NCBI GenBank assembly: GCA_910586215.1
Contig: CAJUGH010000009.1
Location: 62,001 to 126,000 of the forward strand
Length of the DNA stretch: 64,000 nucleotides
From: an uncultured Acetatifactor sp.
Lineage (GTDB): Bacteria; Bacillota; Clostridia; Lachnospirales; Lachnospiraceae
Direction of reading: 5' to 3'
Under the pieces are notes generated by a model. That model did not search any database. It was not told the origin of the DNA and saw only the letters and a list, made by a program, of their open reading frames with translations. Position 1 is the first letter of the stretch; every line of letters begins with the position of its first letter. Positions 40,724 to 48,155 of the stretch are shown here, piece by piece. The position numbers and the translations under genes are program-made.

Positions 40724-41855
40724 AGAGGCTTATAGGCAATATAATGAAGCAATAACACCGGATCCGGCCCTTGTCAGGGAGACGGCAGACCTGGCAAGGG
40801 AGCAGGAGGAAGAGGGGAGGAAGGACAGGCGGGAAGTGGCATTCCGGTTGATACGGGGAACGGTTGCAGTAGCGGCAGTCTGCCTGTGCTTTATCATTGT
40901 GGTACCGGTGCTGGCAGCCAGTGAACCCATCTACCGGCTCATGTCCCTGGTGTCGCCGGAACTGGCGCAGTTCTTCCGGCCGGTACAGGAGGCAGACGAG
41001 GATAAGGGTATCCGCATGGAGGTGGTGTCTGCCTATATCCATGACGATACGGCCCAGGTCTATGTGACCCTGCAGGATCTGGAGGGAGACAGAATCGATG
41101 GGACCATTGACCTGTATGACAGCTATTTCCTCCAGACACCTTTTGACTGCTCTGCCACCTGCAAGACACTGGGGTATGACCAGGAGACCAGGACGGCTAC
41201 GCTGCTTATTACCATCTGGCAGTGGGGGGACCAGAAGATCACAGGGGATAAGGTCACATTTGCCATGCGGGGATTTATCAGCCATAAGAAGGAATATAAA
41301 GGGGTGGAGATCCCCGTTTCCCTATTGGAGGCAGAGGAAGATGCGCCGGCCAGTGCCCAGCATATCAATGGCAGGGGCGGCGGAAGGTTCCAGGGGGAGG
41401 ATGGGACCGCGGTTCCTAAGAAAGCAGAAGTGACCTATGATGTCCAGGAAAGCGGGAATCCCACCCCTATTGTGAGAGTGCTGGTACCAGGGGAGATGAT
41501 CCCCGGATTCCCGGTGGAGGGGATCGGGCTTACCGGCATGGGCTATGTAGACGGACTGCTCCATATCCAGCTGGCAGTGCCGGACAGGATCCGCAATGAC
41601 AACCATGGAAGCCTCTACCTTATGGACAAGGAGGGGAATATCCGGGGGGATGATGAATGCATTTATTTCCATCTGAGTGAGAGGGAAGGGAATGGATCCT
41701 CTGCCGGATCCGGGCAGGAGCGGGTGGATTATATGGATTATATCTTTTCGGTACCCCGCGAGGAACTGAAGAGGTACACCCTGTATGGAGATTTTGTGAC
41801 CTCTGGGGTACAGGTAGAAGGGAAGTGGTCGGTGACGATCCCTCTGGAAGAGTGA
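40713..41855 (+). CDS. DUF4179-family transmembrane anti-sigma factor
   Basis: The 380-residue protein has a short cytoplasmic region (residues 1-48) that should hold the sigma factor, one transmembrane segment (VAVAAVCLCFIIVVPVLA) and a large extracytoplasmic strand-rich part beginning with the DUF4179 pattern (GIRMEVVSAYIHDDTAQVYV, TLQDLEGDRIDGTIDLYDSY). It is cotranscribed with and overlaps the ECF gene. Release of the sigma factor presumably follows an external signal. A terminator follows at 41914. Confidence 0.88.
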   Translation: MHFKEAYRQYNEAITPDPALVRETADLAREQEEEGRKDRREVAFRLIRGTVAVAAVCLCFIIVVPVLAASEPIYRLMSLVSPELAQFFRPVQEADEDKGIRMEVVSAYIHDDTAQVYVTLQDLEGDRIDGTIDLYDSYFLQTPFDCSATCKTLGYDQETRTATLLITIWQWGDQKITGDKVTFAMRGFISHKKEYKGVEIPVSLLEAEEDAPASAQHINGRGGGRFQGEDGTAVPKKAEVTYDVQESGNPTPIVRVLVPGEMIPGFPVEGIGLTGMGYVDGLLHIQLAVPDRIRNDNHGSLYLMDKEGNIRGDDECIYFHLSEREGNGSSAGSGQERVDYMDYIFSVPREELKRYTLYGDFVTSGVQVEGKWSVTIPLEE

Positions 41856-41913
41856 GGACAGGGATGGAATACGTAAAGAGAAGGAGTATGTAAAGAGTAG
41901 GGATAGGCAGAGG

Positions 41914-41939
41914 GCTGCGCTTTCATGGCGCAGCTTTTT
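41914..41939 (+). terminator. intrinsic terminator after the sigma/anti-sigma pair
   Basis: GCTGCGC and GCGCAGC pair around TTTCATG, followed by TTTTT. Confidence 0.85.
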
Positions 41940-41991
41940 AATTGTGCGCCAGAAATGAGGCCGAGAAAGGAATGACAGGACAGATAAGTCC

Positions 41992-42041
41992 TTGACAATT
42001 TCTGTAGATATGGTATAGTTCTAGATGCAAATGGGTTGCAT
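41992..42041 (+). promoter_or_regulatory. promoter with palindromic candidate metal-regulator box
   Basis: TTGACA (41992-41997), a 16-base spacer and TATAGT (42014-42019) form the promoter of the permease gene. ATGCAA-ATGGG-TTGCAT (42025-42041) is a perfect palindrome with a 5-base centre placed over the expected transcription start. A Fur-family regulator is encoded two genes on (43266), so it is the likely binder; the half-site TGCAA with N5 spacing recalls nickel (Nur) boxes, but this is only a resemblance. Confidence 0.65.
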
Positions 42042-42060
42042 GTGCATCTGCGGGCGAGAG

Positions 42061-42126
42061 GGCAGGGACAGATGTAATAACAGAAGCAATTGCCAGTCCT
42101 GCCGTGGCTTAGCAGGGTGCTGCTTT
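42061..42126 (+). promoter_or_regulatory. leader with two mutually exclusive hairpins (possible attenuator)
   Basis: GGCAGG (42061-42066) can pair with CCTGCC (42098-42103). Alternatively CCTGC (42098-42102), with CAG before it, pairs with GCAGG (42112-42116) and the CTG after it, and this second hairpin is followed by CTTTT. The two structures share the same strand, as in riboswitches and attenuators. The leader is about 140 bases long. I cannot assign it to a known riboswitch class by eye. Confidence 0.4.
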
Positions 42127-42167
42127 TCACGGCGTGAACCATAATATCAGGGATAGGAGAAATCCAC

Positions 42168-43157
42168 ATGCTGCATGTAATGGAACATACTTTAATAGAC
42201 ACTTTGAAATTAATCCCTTTTCTATTCCTTACGTACCTGGCCATGGAATATCTGGAACATAGGGCGGCAGCCCGGACACAGGAACTGGTAGGAAAGGCAG
42301 GCAGGCTGGGGCCTGTGATTGGCGGCATCCTGGGCATCCTGCCCCAGTGCGGTTTTGCCGCCGGGGCTTCCGGCTTGTACGCAGGCCGGGTGATATCCCT
42401 GGGGACTTTGCTGGCCATCTATCTGTCCACTTCCGATGAGATGCTGCCTATTTTGATCTCAGAACAGGCACCTGCCGGGGAGATATTGAAGCTGCTGGCC
42501 ATGAAAGCTGTAATCGGCATCCTGGCGGGCCTGCTGGTGGACCTGCTATGGGGATGGAGGAAATGGGAAGGTGGCTTCTGGATAAAGCCCGGCCAAAGGG
42601 AAGTCTCCAGCCAGAGAGAAGTCTCTGGCCAAAGGGAAGTCCCCGGCCAGAAAGAGGGAACTGACCCAGAGGGGAACCCGGCCTTACAGAGGGAACTGAC
42701 AGAACAAAACAGGAAGATGCAAAACCAGGAAAAAGGGCACATCCATTCCCCGTGCGAACGGGAACACTGCGGCTGTGAAAAAGGAATCTTCCGGTCTGCC
42801 CTGGTCCATACGGCCCAGATTGGTATCTTCCTCCTGCTGGTTACATTTGCCTTGAACCTGATACTGCATTTTATAGGAGAAGATGCCCTGGAGAGCCTGG
42901 TCTTGAACAACCCCATACTGGGTCCTGTCCTGGCGGGCCTGGTGGGACTGATTCCCAACTGTGCGGGATCCGTGGTCATCACCCAGCTATACCTAAGGGG
43001 CGCCATGGGAGTGGGGGCGGCCATGGCGGGTCTGCTGACTGGTACTGGTGTGGGCCTGCTGGTGCTTTTCCGGGCAGATCACGACAGAAAGGATGTGCTG
43101 AAGGTGCTGGGGCTGTTATATTTTATTGGCGTTTTTGTGGGAATTGTGGTAAAATAG
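42168..43157 (+). CDS. putative heavy-metal exporter permease (ArsP_2 / DUF2899 family)
   Basis: The 329-residue protein has two related membrane halves of four to five helices. The first carries GGILGILPQCGFAAGASGLY and LAIYLSTSDEMLPILISE; the second carries AGLVGLIPNCAGSVVITQLY. The paired PQCG and PNCA motifs are typical of this putative manganese/arsenic efflux family. The cytoplasmic linker (about residues 135-205) contains an 8-residue repeat (GQREVSSQREVSGQREV) from 24-base units and a His/Cys-rich end, HIHSPCEREHCGCEKG, that may bind metal. Regulation by the downstream Fur-type protein through the box at 42025 is inferred. The exported ion is not known. Confidence 0.8.
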   Translation: MLHVMEHTLIDTLKLIPFLFLTYLAMEYLEHRAAARTQELVGKAGRLGPVIGGILGILPQCGFAAGASGLYAGRVISLGTLLAIYLSTSDEMLPILISEQAPAGEILKLLAMKAVIGILAGLLVDLLWGWRKWEGGFWIKPGQREVSSQREVSGQREVPGQKEGTDPEGNPALQRELTEQNRKMQNQEKGHIHSPCEREHCGCEKGIFRSALVHTAQIGIFLLLVTFALNLILHFIGEDALESLVLNNPILGPVLAGLVGLIPNCAGSVVITQLYLRGAMGVGAAMAGLLTGTGVGLLVLFRADHDRKDVLKVLGLLYFIGVFVGIVVK

Positions 43158-43265
43158 CGGGAATAAAGGGAAAAGAGGGCGGGCATACCGATGAATATCT
43201 GCCCTTTGACGGTATACAAGGGTTTACACTTTAACGGTTCCTTCGCATATGCAGGGGGTGTAAGA

Positions 43266-43760
43266 ATGGGAGGACAGGAACAGGAAACGGAAGCGGCAGG
43301 CCGGACAGAAGATGACAGGAAGGCCATGGACCTGCAATATCCCGTGGGCCTCCGCTGGACAAGGCAGCGGAAAAACGTCTATCATGTATTACGGGAGGCA
43401 GAAGGGCCGCTGACAGCAGTACAGATCTATCACCTGGCAGAAGCCGTGGCCCAGGGAGAGGAATATGCCATCTCTACCATATACAGGATCCTGGCGGCTT
43501 TCGAGGAACGGGACCTGGTGGAGAAATCAGCCCGTCTGGAGGACGGCACGGCGGCCTATGCCTTGAAAAAAGGTGAGCATGTCCACTATGCAGTCTGCCT
43601 GGAATGCCATAGGAGGATCCCTTTGCAGAACTGTCCCTTTGCCCATATCCAGATCGAGAAGGAGACGGGGGATTTTACAGTCACGTCCCACAAGCTGGAA
43701 CTGTATGGATACTGTAGGGAGTGTGGGAGGCAGCGGCAGGGCACGGGGGACAGGAATTGA
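43266..43760 (+). CDS. Fur-family metalloregulator
   Basis: The ATG at 43266 follows AGGGGGTG; an earlier in-frame start has no site. The 164-residue protein has the Fur winged helix (LRWTRQRKNVYHVLREAEGP, ISTIYRILAAFEERDLVEKS), His ligands in GEHVHYAVCLECHRRI and two CxxC pairs (CLEC and CREC) for structural zinc. It follows the metal permease by 108 bases on the same strand. Which metal it senses (Fe, Zn, Ni, Mn or peroxide) is not clear from the residues alone. Confidence 0.88.
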   Translation: MGGQEQETEAAGRTEDDRKAMDLQYPVGLRWTRQRKNVYHVLREAEGPLTAVQIYHLAEAVAQGEEYAISTIYRILAAFEERDLVEKSARLEDGTAAYALKKGEHVHYAVCLECHRRIPLQNCPFAHIQIEKETGDFTVTSHKLELYGYCRECGRQRQGTGDRN

Positions 43761-43766
43761 CAAGAT

Positions 43767-44408
43767 ATGTATCGGTATATCATTAAACTGTTTATTATTA
43801 TCTTTACAGCTTTGCCTGTTTACCTGTTGGTTCGCAGGCCCTGGAGGCGGGCAGGCATCCGGGAGTGGGCAGTAGGAGCCTTTGTGTTGTACATGGCAGG
43901 GCTGCTGGTGCTTGTCCTGGAAGGGCAGTATGGGAATCCAGTCCAGATGGTGCATAAGGCAGCAGGACGGATCTCCACAGGAGAGGGAATCAATCTGGTG
44001 CCCCTGCGCACCATTCGTACTTTTTTCATACATTTTATTCCAGATGTATTCCTGGTAAACATTGTGGGGAATCTCGTGATGTTTGTGCCTTGGGGATTCG
44101 GGCTGCCACTCCTGTGGAAAAGGATGCGGTTCCTGCCGTCCCTGGTACCGGCTTTACTGGTACTGCCCCTTGGCATAGAGACCTGCCAGCTTTTTATAGG
44201 CAGGAGCGTGGATATAGATGACTTGATCCTTAATTTTCTGGGAGGCTGCCTGGGAGCCGGGGCCTATTGCGGACTGCGGGGCCTGGCTGGGTGCAGGGAG
44301 TGGTTCGTGGGGATGGAACAGGAGGCCCGGGAAGTGGGAGAGACAGCGAGCCATAGTGAGGGAGATACAGGAAAAGGGATACAAGGGCAAGATAATACCG
44401 GGAAATGA
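43767..44408 (+). CDS. VanZ-family membrane protein
   Basis: The 213-residue protein has four to five membrane helices and the VanZ signatures INLVPLRTIRTFF, DVFLVNIVGNLVMFVPWGFG, LPLGIETCQLFIGRSVDIDD and LILNFLGGCLGA. VanZ-like proteins are linked to low-level teicoplanin resistance and lipoglycopeptide tolerance, but most are of unknown function. It follows the Fur gene by six bases. The C-terminal 30 residues are polar and variable. Confidence 0.85.
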   Translation: MYRYIIKLFIIIFTALPVYLLVRRPWRRAGIREWAVGAFVLYMAGLLVLVLEGQYGNPVQMVHKAAGRISTGEGINLVPLRTIRTFFIHFIPDVFLVNIVGNLVMFVPWGFGLPLLWKRMRFLPSLVPALLVLPLGIETCQLFIGRSVDIDDLILNFLGGCLGAGAYCGLRGLAGCREWFVGMEQEAREVGETASHSEGDTGKGIQGQDNTGK

Positions 44409-44431
44409 TGAGAGTGAAGGGGGTAACTGCA

Positions 44432-45232
44432 TTGAGTGAAGTGGAAATCGTGAAAAAAGCTTATGATAACAATCCGGCACAGGAATGGCAGCGCCTGGAG
44501 GGATTCCGTTTTGAATTCGAGATTACAAGGCATATGATGCACAGATACCTAAAAAAGGGGAAGGTGCTGGATATCGGCGGAGGGCCAGGCAGGTACAGTA
44601 TTTACCTGGCAGGGCTGGGATATGATGTGACACTGGTGGACTTGAGCGATGGCAATGTGGCATTTGCCAGAAAGAAGGCTGAAGAAGCAGGGGTACCTAT
44701 CCGGGCGTTTTCCTGTGATGCCAGGGATCTGTCCGGACTGGATCTGGGGGAATATGACAATATCCTGCTGATGGGTCCCCTTTATCACCTGTTCCAGGAA
44801 GCTGACAGGGCGAAATGTGTCCTGGAAGCGAAGAAACATCTGAAAAAAGACGGCTTACTGTTTGCCTCTTTCATTTCCATAACCGGCGGGCTGAATTACT
44901 ACCTGGACAATTGCCCGGACCAGCTGATCTATGAACCGGCCATGGATCTGTTCGACCGTATGGAACAGGATGAATCCTGGAGCGGGACTGCTTTCACCGA
45001 GGCAACCTTTATCAACAACCTGGAGATCCTGCCCTTTTTCCAGAGGCTGGGGTTTGAGAAACTGACGCTGTTCGGCCAGGAAGGCATCACAGCCACCAGG
45101 CTTTCCTTCCTGGAACAAGCCAGCCGGGAGGTGCGGGACAAATATCTGGAACTATCCTTAAGGCTGTGTGAAAATCCCCAATATTTTCCCTATAGTTCCC
45201 ATATGATGTATATAGGGACCATGAAGGAATAG
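44432..45232 (+). CDS. class I SAM-dependent methyltransferase
   Basis: I prefer the TTG at 44432 behind AAGGGGGT; an ATG at 44405 overlaps the VanZ stop but has a poor site. The protein has motif I VLDIGGGPGRYSIYLA, the acidic loop LVDLSDGN, motif II with YDNILLMGPLYHLFQ, and a C-terminal substrate cap region. This type (COG2226/COG0500) is close to small-molecule or ubiE-like methyltransferases; the substrate is unknown. It is the last gene of the run from the metal permease. Confidence 0.85.
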   Translation: MSEVEIVKKAYDNNPAQEWQRLEGFRFEFEITRHMMHRYLKKGKVLDIGGGPGRYSIYLAGLGYDVTLVDLSDGNVAFARKKAEEAGVPIRAFSCDARDLSGLDLGEYDNILLMGPLYHLFQEADRAKCVLEAKKHLKKDGLLFASFISITGGLNYYLDNCPDQLIYEPAMDLFDRMEQDESWSGTAFTEATFINNLEILPFFQRLGFEKLTLFGQEGITATRLSFLEQASREVRDKYLELSLRLCENPQYFPYSSHMMYIGTMKE

Positions 45233-45287
45233 TGGGCAGCCCTTTCCAATGGCTTCTTCTATCATATTATCAGAAAGGATTTGACAT

Positions 45288-45971
45288 ATGGATTCACACG
45301 CATACGAGTCCGGGCCCCAGGGACAGCAGGATCAGAGGGGTACAATGCCCACACAGCCCTGTCAGGGGCTGGAACACCCTTCCGGGGAACATAATCCCGT
45401 ACATGCGCCCATTCCAGGCCTGGGCCTTAGAAGTATGAAGACTGCCCTGGCAACTGTCCTTACGGCGCTGCTCTACGCATTCCTGCCAAACAGCAATCCT
45501 ACCTTTGCCTGTATCGGGGCGATCTTTGGCATGGGGGCAGATATGGAGGATTCCCGCCGCAGTGGGGGAAACAGGTTCTTCGGTACGATTATCGGCGGCT
45601 TTATCGGCCTGGGACTGTACTGGCTGGAACACCTGCTCTACCCGGAAGGAAATTACTGGCTGCGGCTTCCCCTGGTTTCCCTGGGGGTGGTGGTGATGAT
45701 CTCTGTCTGTGTTCTGTTCCACTGGCCTGGCGGGGTACAGCCGGGGGGTGTGGTGCTGTGCATCATCCTGTTTAACACGCCAGCCCATCATATTGACTAT
45801 GCCATTAAACGTATGATTGATACAGGGGTAGGGGTGTTTATCGCCCTGCTGGTGAATTATCTGCTGCCCAGGAGCAGGCTGGAGCACTGGTTCCACCTGG
45901 ACCAGGGGGGGAAAGAGAAAGCAGAAACTGCGGCAGGGATGGAAAAGAACAAAAAAAAGAACAAAAATTAA
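45288..45971 (+). CDS. FUSC / aromatic acid exporter-like membrane protein (ArAE_1 type)
   Basis: The 227-residue protein has a polar 48-residue N-terminus and then five or six hydrophobic segments with the pattern of the FUSC/ArAE N-terminal domain (SMKTALATVLTALLYAFLP, NPTFACIGAIFGMGADMEDS, RRSGGNRFFGTIIGGFIGLG, KRMIDTGVGVFIALLVNYLL). Such domains form the membrane part of aromatic-acid and other effluxers; here the cytoplasmic C-terminal domain is only a Lys/Glu-rich tail. Function is inferred from the family only. Confidence 0.78.
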   Translation: MDSHAYESGPQGQQDQRGTMPTQPCQGLEHPSGEHNPVHAPIPGLGLRSMKTALATVLTALLYAFLPNSNPTFACIGAIFGMGADMEDSRRSGGNRFFGTIIGGFIGLGLYWLEHLLYPEGNYWLRLPLVSLGVVVMISVCVLFHWPGGVQPGGVVLCIILFNTPAHHIDYAIKRMIDTGVGVFIALLVNYLLPRSRLEHWFHLDQGGKEKAETAAGMEKNKKKNKN

Positions 45972-45989
45972 AAAAATTTAAAAAAAAGC

Positions 45990-46018
45990 TTGCATTTATC
46001 TATATCCTGTAATATAAT
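45990..46018 (+). promoter_or_regulatory. promoter of tRNA-Lys
   Basis: TTGCAT (45990-45995), a 17-base spacer and TATAAT (46013-46018) lie 25 bases upstream of the mature tRNA. Confidence 0.8.
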
Positions 46019-46043
46019 ACTTCTTGTCTTGTGAAAGACAGAC

Positions 46044-46116
46044 GCACCGCTAGCTCAGTTGGTAGAGCACCTGACTCTTAATCAGGGTGTCCAGGGTTCG
46101 AGCCCCTGGCGGTGCA
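46044..46116 (+). tRNA. tRNA-Lys (anticodon CTT)
   Basis: The cloverleaf is complete: acceptor GCACCGC/GCGGTGC, D-arm with AGCTCAGTTGGTAGAGC, anticodon stem CCTGA/TCAGG with loop CTCTTAA (anticodon CTT) and T-arm CCAGG-GTTCGAG-CCCCTGG type. CCA is not encoded. A promoter and a terminator frame it. Confidence 0.95.
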
Positions 46117-46122
46117 TGAAGA

Positions 46123-46162
46123 GTCTTGGAGCCTGCATTCATGCGGGTTTCGAGGCTTTTTT
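46123..46162 (+). terminator. terminator of tRNA-Lys
   Basis: TCTTGGAGCCTGCA pairs with TGCGGGTTTCGAGG around TTCA with a few wobble pairs, followed by six T residues. Confidence 0.75.
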
Positions 46163-46282
46163 ATTGCCCTGGGGAAGGAAGTGCCGGAAAAAATCAGATT
46201 TTCCGGGGCTATAGGATTCCGTGTGCGGAAAGACGGGATAGGAAACAGAAAACTTTAGTGAAGATGGCCAGGCCTGGAAGCG

Positions 46283-46365
46283 GGGACGGGGGCATTCGTG
46301 CGCCCGTGTCCTCGCCCGCCAAGGACATGTTTTTATTCGCTATGCTCATGGGCAAAAACATGTCC
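46283..46365. repeat. structured intergenic element D (two hairpins)
   Basis: The 277-base gap after the tRNA-Lys terminator holds two strong hairpins and no gene. The first is GGGACGGG..GCA-TTCG-TGC..CCCGTGTCC (46283-46311). The second is GGACATGTTTTT / AAAAACATGTCC (46323-46334 with 46354-46365) with the loop ATTCGCTATGCTCATGGGC. The second could serve as a terminator for the leftward rubrerythrin gene. Single copy in this window. Confidence 0.45.
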
Positions 46366-46439
46366 AGCCTGTTGCCTCCTATGCAATGTCAATTACCTGT
46401 TGCATATGGCATTCCACATCAAGAATGCTTCACATCACA

Positions 46440-46979
46440 TCAGTAATTATCTGCACTCACCTCAAAATAAGCCTGGGGATGTGCACAGACAGGACAGACT
46501 TCCGGGGCATTGGTACCCACAATAATGTGGCCGCAGTTGCGGCATTCCCACACTTTTACTTCGCTTTTGGCGAATACAGCAGCCGTCTCTACATTGTGCA
46601 GCAGTGCGCGGTAACGTTCCTCATGGTGCTTCTCAATGGCGCCTACCATGCGGAATTTGGCTGCCAGTTCCGGGAAACCTTCCTCCTGGGCTGTCCGGGC
46701 AAAGCCCTCATACATGTCTGTCCACTCATAATTCTCCCCGTCCGCAGCGGCATTCAGGTTGTCTGCTGTGTTCCCGATGCCATTCAGTTCCTTGAACCAC
46801 ATCTTGGCATGTTCCTTCTCATTGTCAGCTGTCTTAAGGAACAGGGCTGCGATCTGCTCATATCCTTCCTTCTTCGCGGCAGATGCAAAGTAAGTATATT
46901 TATTCCTGGCCTGGGACTCTCCGGCAAATGCGGCTTCCAGGTTTTTCTCCGTCTGTGTTCCTGTATATTTGTTGCTCAT
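46440..46979 (-). CDS. rbr: rubrerythrin
   Basis: The ATG follows AGGAGGAACACAAC. The 179-residue protein has the ferritin-like di-iron four-helix domain (EAAFAGESQARNKYTYFA, KTADNEKEHAKMWF, EEGFPELAAKFRMVGAIEKHHEERY) and a C-terminal rubredoxin domain with VWECRNCGHIIVGTNAPEVC and PVCAHPQAYF (four Cys for one Fe). Rubrerythrins reduce hydrogen peroxide in anaerobes, drawing electrons from rubredoxin-type carriers. The gene for a rubredoxin-fused flavoprotein lies upstream on the same strand, a plausible electron-donor partner. Confidence 0.95.
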   Translation of the reverse strand: MSNKYTGTQTEKNLEAAFAGESQARNKYTYFASAAKKEGYEQIAALFLKTADNEKEHAKMWFKELNGIGNTADNLNAAADGENYEWTDMYEGFARTAQEEGFPELAAKFRMVGAIEKHHEERYRALLHNVETAAVFAKSEVKVWECRNCGHIIVGTNAPEVCPVCAHPQAYFEVSADNY

Positions 46980-47090
46980 GTTGTGTTCCTCCTACTGTTT
47001 TTGGTATAAGATATCAGAATCTATTCTGTGCCATCAGGCTCAAGGTAATCCGGCTGGCATGCTGGAATGACGGGTAGACCCTTCTGCCTT

Positions 47091-47711
47091 CTATAAGGTC
47101 ACTTTCTCGAAATCGGACGCGGGGTGCTTGCATAGCGGGCAGGTATAGTCTGCGGGCAGTTCCTCTCCCTCGTAAACATAGCCGCAGACGGTGCAGCGCC
47201 ATACAGTCTTCCCGGCAGGTGCAGACTGGGTAGCTGGCTTTGGCTTGATGGAGGACTGGTAATAGGCGTAAGTGGCGGAGGGTACAGCCGACAGTACGTC
47301 CATATCATCCACGGCCGCAATGAACAGGGTGTGGCTGCCAAGGTCAATGGCCTGTTCCACACTGGCGCTGATATAACCGTTGGTTCCGTTGGTGATGTAG
47401 TACAAACCATTGGCGCTGCGCTTACAGTCTGCATAACCAGCAAACTTGTCCACATCCCGTCCCGACTGGAAACCAAAGTGCTGGAAGAGGGAAAAGGGTG
47501 CATCCTGGCTGAGAATGGAAATGTTAAATTTCCCGCTCTTTTGTACCAGTTCCTGGGTGTAGTTAGCCTTGTTCACTGCAATACTGATTCTGTTTGGTTC
47601 GCTTGTGACCTGCCCGGCCGTGTTGATGATACAGCCGCTGCCCCTGCCTTCGGCAGCAGAAGTAAGGACAAACAGGCCGTAGGTAAGTCGATACATTGTT
47701 TTATTGTCCAT
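47091..47711 (-). CDS. flavin reductase-rubredoxin fusion (high-molecular-weight rubredoxin, Hrb-like)
   Basis: The ATG at 47711 follows GAGGAG; a longer frame to 47756 has no site. The 206-residue protein has an FMN-binding flavin-reductase domain (MYRLTYGLFVLTSAAEGRGS, GCIINTAGQVTSEPNRISIA, GKFNISILSQDAPFSLFQHF) and a C-terminal rubredoxin (WRCTVCGYVYEGEELPADYT, CPLCKHPASDFEKV). In Moorella the Hrb protein passes electrons from NAD(P)H to the diiron flavoprotein FprA for oxygen or NO reduction. With rubrerythrin next to it, this forms an oxidative-stress pair. Confidence 0.9.
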   Translation of the reverse strand: MDNKTMYRLTYGLFVLTSAAEGRGSGCIINTAGQVTSEPNRISIAVNKANYTQELVQKSGKFNISILSQDAPFSLFQHFGFQSGRDVDKFAGYADCKRSANGLYYITNGTNGYISASVEQAIDLGSHTLFIAAVDDMDVLSAVPSATYAYYQSSIKPKPATQSAPAGKTVWRCTVCGYVYEGEELPADYTCPLCKHPASDFEKVTL

Positions 47712-47924
47712 AGTGTAATCTCCTCGCTTTTTATATGATTTTAATGTGGAGGACATGTCCTGTCAAGGAGAAACGGACGAAGATTTACCAGTACAAGACT
47801 TGGAAGGGCAGAAAATAAACATTGTGGATATATACGCAATGTGATAATATAAAAAAAGGGCAGGTTCCAGATAACAGTCACCCTGGGCATATCAGGTATA
47901 TGGAATTTAAAAGGATTCCAGCTG

Positions 47925-48104
47925 TGCGGTTGGACGCTCCTGGGAGCATCCAACCTAACTCCCATATTCGCAAAACCTGCGCTTACACGTTTCTGCGTCT
48001 GCTGAGCATCCGCGTTTTGCTCATTTGGTAGTGTGTTGCTAATCCAATAGTCTGCCTGCATCGCAATAAATTGCATGCAGGCAAGCCATTGGATTGCAAC
48101 CGCA
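47925..48104 (+). repeat. structured intergenic element E (cloverleaf-like)
   Basis: TGCGGTTG (47925-47932) and CAACCGCA (48097-48104) close a 180-base element. Within it are GGA-C-GCTCC / GGGAGC-A-TCC, GCAAAAC/GTTTTGC (47970-47976 with 48014-48020), and a long hairpin AATCCAAT/ATTGGATT (48041-48048 with 48088-48095) extended by TGCCTGCAT/ATGCAGGCA. It fills most of the 444-base gap between the Hrb-like gene and the sulfatase gene, 52 bases before the latter. The rest of the gap (47712-47924) shows nothing clear. Seen once in this window. Confidence 0.55.
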
Positions 48105-48155
48105 TAGTTGGAAAATATTCTTGGACTATAATAAGTAAATAGGAGGAGATCTGGA

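Noticed and set aside
42061..42126. naming the permease leader as a specific riboswitch
   Set aside because: Alternative pairings are visible, but no conserved core of a known class can be confirmed by eye.
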